This document shows positions 9,465 through 15,811 of a stretch of 23,573 nt of DNA, one piece after another. Position 1 is the first letter of the stretch, and the number at the start of each line of letters is the position of its first letter. The DNA comes from Bacteroidota bacterium (GTDB lineage: Bacteria; Bacteroidota; Bacteroidia; Bacteroidales; Dysgonomonadaceae), in the NCBI GenBank assembly GCA_023388315.1, contig JAEWGM010000023.1, positions 1 to 23,573 of the forward strand, written 5' to 3'. Under the pieces are notes generated by a model that saw only the letters and a program-made list of their open reading frames with translations, made no database searches and had not been told where the DNA came from. The position numbers were made by a program, and so were the translations under genes.

Positions 9465-9650
9465 ATGGGTAGTAAGAAAACCATTCTTACCGTTCTGTGG
9501 GTGATTATCGCGGTAATTGCGGTGGCAGCCATCGTGTGCCTGATTGTGTTGCCGAAATGGAAAGGAATTTTTCTTGCGGGATGTGGCGGTTTTTTAATTT
9601 TAAACATCTTGCTCTCGATGTTTTTCATCCAGAAAAACTTCAAAAACTAA
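9465..9650 (+). CDS. Small two-helix membrane protein, unknown function
   Basis: This is a 61-residue protein with two hydrophobic helices (about 7-28 and 34-54). They are separated by a short basic turn (PKWKG), and the tail is basic (KNFKN). The predicted topology puts both ends in the same compartment. It starts 50 bases after the hydrolase stop and may be the last gene of that unit. Its stop codon TAA overlaps the stop codon (TAG, other strand) of the convergent AlkD-like gene. I recognise no family. Coding is supported by a clean membrane-protein composition and a sensible start, but the short length keeps confidence moderate. Confidence 0.65.
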   Translation: MGSKKTILTVLWVIIAVIAVAAIVCLIVLPKWKGIFLAGCGGFLILNILLSMFFIQKNFKN

Positions 9651-10312
9651 TCGGCAAACTCAAATTCAAAACGCAACGAATCGAAGATTTCCTTTTCACC
9701 GGGAACAGGAGAGTTCTCAAACGCCGCCACGCGCTTCATAACTTCCGCTGCGCGTTGTTTCGATGCCCTTCCGTAAAACTTAAGCGCGTTCAAGGCTGCT
9801 TGTCGCAATAATATCGATTCATTTTTGATATCCAGCGCAGCATTTGTTAACAAATCCTCAGCAGAGATTTTATCAGTCAATTCGGAACCGATGATGCACA
9901 GGCGGGCAAACAACCAATAGCCCGTGGTTCGGATATTTTCTTTATCGCTTTGCAACCATTCTTGCACCAACAAATGCGCATACGGCAACTCCTGAAACAG
10001 GTTTTTGCAAGCCTGTTCCCTTATCTCCTGAATTTCTATATCTTTCACCCATCTATCGGCCGCTTCTTTCGCAAATTCTGCTTTGGGATACAACATGGTA
10101 GCAAGAATCTTTAACTCGCGCACATCTTCCTCCCACAGCCGCTCCGCCAACAACCTATCTTGAGAGTATGAGTTGGATATGTGCTTTAATTTTGTCACAT
10201 CCACCCCAAAGTTCATTCTGTAATTCACCCCTTTATCGCGCATGCTTGCGGCGGTAATGCCATTCATCGATAATCGAAGATCGGTTCTTATTTTTCGTAT
10301 AATTTGTTCCAT
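9647..10312 (-). CDS. DNA alkylation repair protein-like (AlkD/HEAT-like repeats)
   Basis: This is a 221-residue, all-helical protein without signal or membrane segments. The N-terminal pattern (IRTDLRLSMNG, then MRDKGVNYRMNFGVD) followed by WEEDVRELKILATML and repeated helix pairs matches the AlkD-type proteins annotated in Bacteroidetes. These are HEAT-like-repeat glycosylases or DNA-binding relatives that deal with alkylated bases. I cannot confirm the catalytic Asp/Arg set of characterised AlkD enzymes by eye, so activity is inferred from overall resemblance. The gene is divergent from pepE and convergent with the small membrane protein gene, overlapping it by four bases at the stop codons. 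Confidence 0.72.
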   Translation of the reverse strand: MEQIIRKIRTDLRLSMNGITAASMRDKGVNYRMNFGVDVTKLKHISNSYSQDRLLAERLWEEDVRELKILATMLYPKAEFAKEAADRWVKDIEIQEIREQACKNLFQELPYAHLLVQEWLQSDKENIRTTGYWLFARLCIIGSELTDKISAEDLLTNAALDIKNESILLRQAALNALKFYGRASKQRAAEVMKRVAAFENSPVPGEKEIFDSLRFEFEFAD

Positions 10313-10342
10313 ATTTTTGTGACGGTTACACTAATTCTTTTG

Positions 10343-10350
10343 CAAAAGTA
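10343..10350 (-). promoter_or_regulatory. -7 promoter box for the AlkD-like gene
   Basis: TACTTTTG on the minus strand (10350 to 10343) fits TAnnTTTG and lies about 31 bases before the start codon at 10312. No good -33 box is seen. Confidence 0.45.
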
Positions 10351-10391
10351 ATTTATTCGCGGCGAAGATAAGATTATTTCTTACTTTTCAT

Positions 10392-10399
10392 TACATTTG
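10392..10399 (+). promoter_or_regulatory. -7 promoter box for pepE
   Basis: TACATTTG matches TAnnTTTG. Transcription would start near 10406, downstream of the in-frame ATG at 10401. This supports the ATG at 10440 as the true start of pepE. Confidence 0.5.
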
Positions 10400-10439
10400 C
10401 ATGCAACTAAATCAAGTAAAACTATTAAAACTAATCGAA

Positions 10440-11147
10440 ATGAGACTTTTGTTAATCAGCAATTCCACCAATCCCGGAGAAAATTATTTAGATTATCCTA
10501 AAACGCACATCAAAAACTTTCTTGGCGAAAAATCGAAAAATGCCATTTTCATCCCTTACGCGGCCGTTACATTTTCTTACGAAGAGTACGAAGAAAAGGT
10601 GAACAACCGTTTTTCGGAAATCGGCCACCACGTAACCAGCATTCACAGATTCATCAATCCCATTGAAGCCATTGAAAATGCCGAAGCCATTGTTGTGGGC
10701 GGCGGAAACACGTGGGAATTGGTTAAAACGCTTCAGGAAAAAGGATTGATGAAAGCCATACGAAAAAGAGTAAAAAAAGGCGTTCCGTATATCGGGTGGA
10801 GCGCAGGGTCAAACATTGCCTGCCCCACATTAAAAACCACCAACGACATGCCCATATCTGAACCCCTGAAATTCAAAACATTAAAACTGGTTCCGTTCCA
10901 AATAAACCCGCATTATTTAGATGACCATCCGGCAAACCACGGCGGCGAAACACGCGAAATGCGCATTAACGAATTTATTGAAGTCAATACAAACGTGTAC
11001 GTGGTAGGCCTTCGCGAAGGCACCATGCTTTTACTGGAAAACAACGACCTAACGCTTATCGGCGACCGAAAAGCTCGGATTTTCAAATACTCGCAAGAGC
11101 CGTTGGAGCTTTCTAATGAAGATGATTTTAATTTTTTGTTGGGGTAA
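10440..11147 (+). CDS. pepE: Alpha-aspartyl dipeptidase (peptidase E)
   Basis: This is a 235-residue cytoplasmic serine peptidase of family S51, which cleaves dipeptides with N-terminal aspartate. The nucleophile is Ser121 in GWSAGSN, with His158 in NPHYLD and Glu193 in REGT. These positions fall one residue after the Ser120-His157-Glu192 triad of the Salmonella enzyme. The glycine-rich VVGGGNT (85-91) is also typical. The frame is open to an ATG at 10401, but ATG 10440 begins the conserved MRLLLISN strand and lies after the predicted transcription start. It stands as a single gene with a terminator 87 bases after its stop. Confidence 0.93.
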   Translation: MRLLLISNSTNPGENYLDYPKTHIKNFLGEKSKNAIFIPYAAVTFSYEEYEEKVNNRFSEIGHHVTSIHRFINPIEAIENAEAIVVGGGNTWELVKTLQEKGLMKAIRKRVKKGVPYIGWSAGSNIACPTLKTTNDMPISEPLKFKTLKLVPFQINPHYLDDHPANHGGETREMRINEFIEVNTNVYVVGLREGTMLLLENNDLTLIGDRKARIFKYSQEPLELSNEDDFNFLLG

Positions 11148-11449
11148 GGGAATAAATTGAAGAGTCAGACTCAACATTGCACTAGTCTGTACCCATAAAA
11201 GAAGGACGAAGGGACATTCGTGAAATTCCCTTTAAAAAAACAGAATTGAAAAAACCATCAGTTCTGTTTTTTGTTTTTTGCAAAACAAGATTTTTTGTGT
11301 GATTTTTAAGTTTTTGTGGCGAAACATCTGAACATGGCAAACAGGAGAAACCCGATGGGAAGTTCTTTTTTTCTCATGTTATTAAATGCTTTACTCACAT
11401 AATCTTGCTCAATAGTAAAAATCAATGATTTTAATTATCAGTCAATTAA
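11148..11449. other. Intergenic region between two convergent genes
   Basis: No coding frame is seen. The region holds a clear terminator-like hairpin (11235-11280). Just before it is a weaker inverted repeat, AAGGGA/TCCCTT, about 20 bases upstream. The rest is AT-rich without recognisable structure. Confidence 0.6.
11235..11280 (+). terminator. Rho-independent terminator downstream of pepE
   Basis: The stem pairs AAAAAACAGAA (11235-11245) with TTCTGTTTTTT (11262-11272), followed by a further T-rich run to 11280. A-tracts on the left side would also allow termination of leftward transcripts from the convergent orphan gene. Confidence 0.7.
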
Positions 11450-11917
11450 TCAACACCTTAACAAAGCATACGCTTTCTTCTTTTCACCCCTCAACACCAA
11501 TTCTTCAACCTCTTTCACAAGATTTGGATCTGTCCAAATTGTAAAAATGCCTGAAGAGGGAACTATCATATTTTCAGCATTTCTTAAATAAGCCCAAGTG
11601 AAACTGAAATCCCATTTGTCTCGTATTTTTTTGGGGCGTCTAAGTAAATTTTCTTCAATAATTACGAGATGTTGTTTTATTGTAGCCTTAAATTTTTCGG
11701 GAGTTAGTTGTATATCCTCCAACGTGCCAATAATAGTAGAAGTCTCTCGGTAAATTATCTTGTTCTCATATAAATTCATAAACAGAGGCAAATATCTTTC
11801 ATACATAAGATTGTCTTTATTTACCAAATTATATTCATAGAATGGATTTTCATATACGGGCGGAATTACTTCAAAGAGAATTTTTTGAATAGAATTTTGG
11901 TCGCCAACTTCTTGCAT
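11450..11917 (-). CDS. Hypothetical protein with an unusual Shine-Dalgarno
   Basis: This is a 155-residue protein of unknown family. It has no signal peptide or membrane helix, and it looks soluble and alpha/beta with many aromatic and charged residues. The open frame reaches 11977, but I place the start at ATG 11917 (MQEVGDQNS). AGGAGG (11931 to 11926) sits 8 bases upstream, and a promoter -7 box at 11972 to 11965 would lie inside the longer version. A perfect Shine-Dalgarno is rare in this phylum and in this window. The gene is also more AT-rich than the housekeeping genes around it and is alone. This suggests it may be a later acquisition. No function can be proposed. Confidence 0.7.
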   Translation of the reverse strand: MQEVGDQNSIQKILFEVIPPVYENPFYEYNLVNKDNLMYERYLPLFMNLYENKIIYRETSTIIGTLEDIQLTPEKFKATIKQHLVIIEENLLRRPKKIRDKWDFSFTWAYLRNAENMIVPSSGIFTIWTDPNLVKEVEELVLRGEKKKAYALLRC

Positions 11918-12257
11918 ATAAAATACCTCCTGATTATATAGATTGAAGAATAAATTATCAAAAGCAAAGATAGCCACAAGCCATACCCGATGTCAAGTAA
12001 AAACAATCTATTATTTCTTAAATTTTTCAAAAAAATGGTTCGAGAACAACCTCCCCGATACATCCCCTCCTCTCACTCTCATTTTTCGGGCTACCCCCCT
12101 TAATGTAGAAAATGAGCAAAAAATCTAAACAGATTATGTTTTCCAACTCAAAAATATTATATTTGATTTTTACAATAGGGTTATCAACGGAATGGTATTA
12201 TGAAATATGACCAGAATCAAGAAATGTTTCGGCTATGTTTCACCAGACACACTTTTA
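11918..12257. other. Gene-free AT-rich region between the orphan gene and the tRNA unit
   Basis: It contains the promoter and Shine-Dalgarno of the orphan gene at the left edge. Short open frames here lack any coding character. I see no further repeats or RNA-like folds until the tRNA terminator. Confidence 0.55.
11965..11996 (-). promoter_or_regulatory. Promoter of the orphan gene
   Basis: TATCTTTG (11972 to 11965) is a full match to TAnnTTTG. A TTG lies 21 bases upstream (to about 11996). The predicted transcript starts near 11958, about 40 bases before ATG 11917. Confidence 0.5.
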
Positions 12258-12300
12258 CAAAAACGCGAAAGGCTGCAAATCAATCGATTTACAGCCTTTT
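12258..12300 (-). terminator. Terminator of the tRNA-Gly/tRNA-Leu transcript
   Basis: Read on the minus strand, GGCTGTAAATC pairs with GATTTGCAGCC (plus-strand 12286-12296 and 12271-12281). This is an 11-bp stem with one G-U pair and a four-base loop. It is followed by a T-rich tail (TTTcgcgTTTTTG). It begins 9 bases after the tRNA-Leu 3' end. Confidence 0.85.
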
Positions 12301-12304
12301 AGTG

Positions 12305-12388
12305 TACTCGGAGCGGGACTTGAACCCGCACAACCTTAATGGTCACAAGATTTTAAGTCTTGCGTGTCTACCATTCCACCATCCGAGC
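12305..12388 (-). tRNA. tRNA-Leu, anticodon TAA
   Basis: The 84-nt cloverleaf includes a class II variable arm. The acceptor stem GCTCGGA pairs with TCCGAGT (with a G-T end pair) and the discriminator is A. The anticodon stem CAAGA/TCTTG encloses CTTAAAA, with anticodon TAA at plus-strand 12355-12353. The T arm GCGGGTTCAAGTCCCGC is standard. CCA is not encoded. It is the last gene of the leftward tRNA unit. Confidence 0.95.
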
Positions 12389-12403
12389 AGACCTTATACG
12401 TTT

Positions 12404-12470
12404 TGGAGCGGAAAACGAGACTTCCCGTCTGCTTCGCGTCGGGATAAACTTCTCGTCTCATTTCCTCTAT
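12404..12470 (-). repeat. Remnant of a tRNA-Gly 3' end carrying a palindromic insert
   Basis: The 17 bases at 12404-12420 repeat the last 17 bases of the intact tRNA-Gly (12471-12487), covering acceptor and T-stem 3' strands. Next to it, in place of the T loop, lies TCCCG...CGGGA (12422-12443), flanked by a further pair ACGAGA/TCTCGT. The rest of the tRNA is missing. It lies between the intact tRNA-Gly and tRNA-Leu and should be part of their primary transcript. Confidence 0.7.
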
Positions 12471-12471
12471 G

Positions 12472-12544
12472 AGCGGAAAACGAGACTCGAACTCGCGACC
12501 CCAACCTTGGCAAGGTTGTGCTCTACCAACTGAGCTATTTCCGC
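12472..12544 (-). tRNA. tRNA-Gly, anticodon GCC
   Basis: The 73-nt cloverleaf has acceptor stem GCGGAAA/TTTCCGC and discriminator T. The D arm has AGCTC..GAGC, the anticodon stem CAACC/GGTTG encloses TTGCCAA (anticodon GCC), and the T arm has GAGTTCGAGTCTC. CCA is not encoded. It is intact, in contrast with the two damaged copies that flank it. Confidence 0.96.
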
Positions 12545-12557
12545 ATATTTTATTATT

Positions 12558-12614
12558 TTACAACCTTGGCAAGGTTGTGCTCTAGTCCCGATTCATCGGG
12601 AAGCTATTTCCGCA
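12558..12614 (-). pseudogene. Broken tRNA-Gly 5' half with a palindrome in the D loop
   Basis: On the minus strand, starting at 12614, the sequence begins GCGGAAATAGCT as in the intact tRNA-Gly. The D-loop bases CAGTTGG are replaced by a 17-base insert containing the perfect palindrome TCCCGAT/ATCGGGA. The sequence then resumes with TAGAGC and the complete anticodon arm, including the GCC anticodon. The T arm and 3' acceptor strand are missing. It lies in the leader between promoter and intact tRNA-Gly, so it is transcribed but cannot make a normal tRNA. Confidence 0.8.
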
Positions 12615-12686
12615 TAAATATCATAGTTCGCGAAAAATCAAGATAAAAACAACTCACGCCTGAGCCTCTTTGAATTTTTGCGACTG

Positions 12687-12717
12687 CAAATGTAGAAATC
12701 TTTCCGCATTTCTCAAA
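12687..12717 (-). promoter_or_regulatory. Promoter of the tRNA unit
   Basis: TTTG (12717 to 12714), exactly 19 bases, then TACATTTG (12694 to 12687) is a perfect match to the Bacteroides -33/-7 promoter. Transcription should start near 12680 and read the broken tRNA-Gly, tRNA-Gly and tRNA-Leu. An inverted repeat TGTAGAAA/TTTCTACA (12691-12698, 12722-12729) brackets the promoter. Confidence 0.75.
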
Positions 12718-12752
12718 GTATTTTCTACATTTTTATTGCTTTACTCTATAAT

Positions 12753-13958
12753 TCAACGTGCCTCACTTAACTCTTGCGAAGCGCTTAACGTAAGTTTTTT
12801 CGCGTAACTGATAAAGAATCCAGTCAACAATAGGTTAAGACACATAGCTAAAACGGACACCACCAAAAGTACACCGCCAATATTGTAGCCAATGGCTATA
12901 AAGAGCACACCGGCGCCTACCTCGCCACGGGTAAACATACCAACGGATACGGCAAGCCGTTCGGCAATGCGACGGTCTTTATAAAAGAACAACGGGAAAA
13001 GTTTACCTATGTTGGACACAATGGTTACCATCACCACGTGAAATGCAATAAGCCCCCAAGGCAACATTGGCAATTGCGAGATAACGGAAGTGGAGCTTTC
13101 AGCTAATGAAAGGAAATCAACGCCTATAAACAATGGCATGCTCATTCCCACCAACAACATAAAAATATAAGATATGACGTTGCCCGCCCTTTCATCTTTT
13201 ACATTGGGAACGGCGCTGTGGTCGCTTTTCATAATCATTCCCAAAACAAAGGCCGGAAGCAGAATTTCTATGTGAATACTTCCTTCCGCGCCGTAATAAT
13301 AGGACGACAGTAAATAAATTCCGTGAATAACAACGAAAAGAACAACCGCGTAACCGAGAACCGACTTCCAATTTTGTCGCATATTGTACGTGTTCATCTT
13401 TTGCCATCCAACCCACAAGAGCAATATCGCAACCACCAGTATAACAAACATTTGCCAGCGCATTCCAATCATCAATATTTGCAAAGGAATCATTAGGAGA
13501 ATGGTGTCGAGGTCATCGAAAATAGCCAGCACTTGCACTTTTTTATACACCCACGTGTGCTTCAAACTTGCCGCCGCCAACATGGTAAACAAAATTCCAG
13601 CGGAAGTGGGCGCGGCGTACCTACTTAGCAAAAAGGTTTCTTTCCAAGCATCCGAATTGTTCCAGATTTGCATTTCAGTAGGGAATATCGCGAACAAATA
13701 ATACAACGCCACTAAAATCCAAGGGAAAGCGGCGGCACCCATCGCGATAAAATAATCGGTGGTGTAAGACCTCCAATGTTTTTTGTTAATTTCAAACTCA
13801 CGGCCTACATTTATCATGATGAAAGCCAATGAGATATAGAGCAGCGCGTCGGTTCCGTGCTTGAAATTAACGAAATTTTCTCCTAAAAGGTGAGGAACTA
13901 TTTGCGACAATACAAGCCCAACAATAAGCAAAAATGAAAACAAGAATACTTTTCTCAT
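12753..13958 (-). CDS. Cation:proton antiporter, CPA2 (KefB/NapA-like) family
   Basis: This is a 401-residue polytopic inner-membrane protein with about 11-13 hydrophobic segments along its whole length. The LAIFDDLDT motif near residues 143-151 contains the paired aspartates typical of electrogenic CPA2 Na+/H+ antiporters. The pattern RYAAPTSAGILF just before it and the glycine-rich FTRGEVGAGVLFIAIGYNIGG near the C-terminus also fit. It lacks the C-terminal TrkA-N domain found in KefB/KefC, so glutathione gating is unlikely. The probable role is Na+ or K+ exchange for protons in pH or salt homeostasis; ion choice is not readable. It is a single gene with its own promoter, upstream of the tRNA unit on the same strand. 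Confidence 0.88.
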   Translation of the reverse strand: MRKVFLFSFLLIVGLVLSQIVPHLLGENFVNFKHGTDALLYISLAFIMINVGREFEINKKHWRSYTTDYFIAMGAAAFPWILVALYYLFAIFPTEMQIWNNSDAWKETFLLSRYAAPTSAGILFTMLAAASLKHTWVYKKVQVLAIFDDLDTILLMIPLQILMIGMRWQMFVILVVAILLLWVGWQKMNTYNMRQNWKSVLGYAVVLFVVIHGIYLLSSYYYGAEGSIHIEILLPAFVLGMIMKSDHSAVPNVKDERAGNVISYIFMLLVGMSMPLFIGVDFLSLAESSTSVISQLPMLPWGLIAFHVVMVTIVSNIGKLFPLFFYKDRRIAERLAVSVGMFTRGEVGAGVLFIAIGYNIGGVLLVVSVLAMCLNLLLTGFFISYAKKLTLSASQELSEAR

Positions 13959-14015
13959 CCAAGAAGTGGTTTTAATTGAAAGCTTTAATTAGAAGCCGGG
14001 TTTAAAAATTTCGTG

Positions 14016-14023
14016 CAAAAATA
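14016..14023 (-). promoter_or_regulatory. -7 promoter box for the antiporter gene
   Basis: TATTTTTG on the minus strand (14023 to 14016) matches TAnnTTTG and lies about 58 bases before the start codon at 13958. No clear -33 box is visible. Confidence 0.4.
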
Positions 14024-14084
14024 GACAAAAAACCCGAAAAGATAAAGCGATAACCGTTAAATTAGGTTTCAAATGTTAAGCCTT

Positions 14085-14540
14085 TCAATTTCTTACAACA
14101 AAAACGCCCGCCGATTGCGGAATAACCTGATAGCGTTGCAATGGTTTTTTTGCGGGCCCCGACTCGGGCGTTCCTTGTCCGTACATCGTGATATACGTGC
14201 TGCCGCACGTGTGACAAACGGCTTTCCCATCGTGTGTAGGCGTGAGCGTGACATGCTTCTTTGCCTCAAAAGGACAGCAAAGGTCATAGGCAAAGATGGT
14301 GGAACCTGTTGCATCGGAAACGGCCAACAAGCCGGAGAAACCCACTCTATCGAACTCGTTTCGCCGGTCTTCTTCTGTGAAAATTTTAAAAGTAAGCGGA
14401 TTTTTTAATATATGGTCTTGTCCGTTCACATCAATTCTGAAATGCACAGGTGCCGAAGGAACGGTAAAGCGTGGCGCTTCGTCGGCACACGATGCGCCAA
14501 TGAAGGAGAATAGAATCAGAAGTTTAATTGCCTTGTCCAT
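14085..14540 (-). CDS. Lipoprotein with a Rieske-like domain and altered ligands
   Basis: This is a 151-residue protein with a short signal peptide and lipobox FIGASC (Cys18), so it should be lipid-anchored in the envelope. The C-terminal part reads like a Rieske domain: AYDLCCP (85-90), CHTCGS (109-114), then GPAKKPLQRY (129-138). The spacing and the trailing GS and GPA..PL..Y elements match Rieske proteins. However, the two His ligands of the C-x-H...C-x-x-H signature are absent. The second is replaced by Cys112 and the first region has Cys88-Cys89-Pro90. It could bind a metal or cluster through Cys only, or be structural. It is probably transcribed alone, 283 bases after the aldo/keto reductase gene. 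Partner proteins are not evident. Confidence 0.75.
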   Translation of the reverse strand: MDKAIKLLILFSFIGASCADEAPRFTVPSAPVHFRIDVNGQDHILKNPLTFKIFTEEDRRNEFDRVGFSGLLAVSDATGSTIFAYDLCCPFEAKKHVTLTPTHDGKAVCHTCGSTYITMYGQGTPESGPAKKPLQRYQVIPQSAGVFVVRN

Positions 14541-14586
14541 AACAATAAAAGAAAGATTTACAACTCAACAAAAAACAACCATTCAT

Positions 14587-14732
14587 ATAAGGTAACAAGG
14601 TCCTTTGCTGTATTTGCTTTTTGTACTAAGGTGGCTAAGAAAATAAGGTTTTCTTATTGCCAAAACCTTATTTTACAGTAATAAACCTTAGTAGCCGAGT
14701 TTTACAAAAGAACAGCAACCTTATTACCTTAT
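14587..14732. repeat. 146-bp long-hairpin element, MITE-like
   Basis: Five nested arm pairs lie in register: ATAAGGTAA/TTACCTTAT (14587-14595, 14724-14732), TGCTG/CAGCA (14606-14610, 14713-14717), CTTTTTG/ACAAAAG (14617-14623, 14704-14710), TACTAAGG/CCTTAGTA (14624-14631, 14686-14693) and a perfect 13-bp core AAAATAAGGTTTT/AAAACCTTATTTT (14640-14652, 14662-14674) with a 9-base loop. TTCAT occurs just outside both ends (14582-14586 and 14732-14736), as a target duplication would. It sits between two genes on the same strand and contains no ORF. Confidence 0.6.
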
Positions 14733-14823
14733 TCATCAGAAAACTTATATCATTTTCAGATGCCTCGTTCTTTTCGTATAAAATAAATTGCTTGTCTGAT
14801 CTGCTTTTTATTAAGCCTTCCTT

Positions 14824-15789
14824 CTATAACGTGGCGCCATCCAAAATAGTATCGATGCGTGCTAATTCTTCATCGGAAAAATTGAGATTTTCCAGTGATT
14901 GGAGGCTGTCGTTCAACTGATTGGTGTTGCGCGCACCCACAATAAGCGACGTTACCCTCTCATCCCTCAACGCCCACGCCAGCGCCATTTGCGCCATGGT
15001 TTGGTTGCGTTGCTGCGCCATTTCGTTTAACCCCTTCACTTTTTCCACCAATTCAGGGGTAACTTGTTCTTTTTGAAGGAACCCCGATGGATCGGCAGCG
15101 CGTGAATAATCCGGAATACCGTTCAGGTATTTATCGGTAAGAACACCTTGCGCCAACGGCGAAAAGGCAATGAATCCCGTTCCGAATTCTTTGGTGATGC
15201 CTAAAATTTCTTCTTCGGGTTGGCGGTTAAACATGCTGTATTTGTCTTGAAAAATAAGACAGGGAACATCGCGTTCTTGTAAATACGATAATGCTTTTCG
15301 CGCTTGCGCCGGCGGATATTTCGAGAGCCCAACATACAGCGCCTTGCCCTGTTTCACAATGTCTGCCAAGGCCTGCATGGTTTCTTCCACAGGCGTATTT
15401 GGGTCATATCGATGCGAATAAAAAATATCAAAGTATTCCAACCCAGTGCGTTTCAAGCTTTGGTTGATACTCGCCATCAAGTATTTACGAGAAGAACCAT
15501 CGCCGTAAGGGCCATCCCACATTAAATGTCCGGCTTTGGAAGAAATAATCATTTCATCGCGATGCGATGCCAAGTTTTCTTTCAATATGCGTCCAAAATT
15601 CGATTCTGCCGACCCGGGAGGCGGACCGTAATTGTTTGCCAAGTCAAAATGGGTAACTCCCTTTTCAAACGCTTTAATGACCATCTCTTTGGCCATTTCA
15701 AAATCATCAACAAAACCAAAATTATGCCACAACCCCAGCGATATTTTAGGGAGTTGCAAACCGCTTTCGCCACAGTAAGAGTATTTCAT
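14824..15789 (-). CDS. Aldo/keto reductase (L-glyceraldehyde 3-phosphate reductase-like)
   Basis: This is a 321-residue NADPH-dependent TIM-barrel oxidoreductase of the cytoplasm. The catalytic tetrad is complete: Asp49 and Tyr54 (FDLANNYG), Lys85 (SSKAG) and His126 (YSHR). The loop NNYGPPPGSAE and the segment MWDGPYGDGSSRKYL resemble the YghZ/Kv-beta subgroup, which reduces small aldehydes such as L-glyceraldehyde 3-phosphate or methylglyoxal. The frame is open to 15840, overlapping mutL. I use ATG 15789 (MKYSYCGESG), where family similarity starts, leaving 22 bases after the mutL stop. It is the last gene of the surA-OstA-mutL strand cluster and probably a detoxification enzyme. Confidence 0.92.
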   Translation of the reverse strand: MKYSYCGESGLQLPKISLGLWHNFGFVDDFEMAKEMVIKAFEKGVTHFDLANNYGPPPGSAESNFGRILKENLASHRDEMIISSKAGHLMWDGPYGDGSSRKYLMASINQSLKRTGLEYFDIFYSHRYDPNTPVEETMQALADIVKQGKALYVGLSKYPPAQARKALSYLQERDVPCLIFQDKYSMFNRQPEEEILGITKEFGTGFIAFSPLAQGVLTDKYLNGIPDYSRAADPSGFLQKEQVTPELVEKVKGLNEMAQQRNQTMAQMALAWALRDERVTSLIVGARNTNQLNDSLQSLENLNFSDEELARIDTILDGATL

Positions 15790-15811
15790 AGGATTTTCGT
15801 TATATGTTTTA

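Noticed and set aside
12200..12472. 90-residue plus-strand frame
   Set aside because: It runs across the terminator, tRNA-Leu and tRNA-Gly remnant on the other strand.
14587..14732. Reading the long hairpin as a second attC-like site
   Set aside because: Its ends are ATAAGGTAA/TTACCTTAT, unlike the GTTGGCGG core, and the outer-box, spacer, inner-box plan with a large loop is not present.
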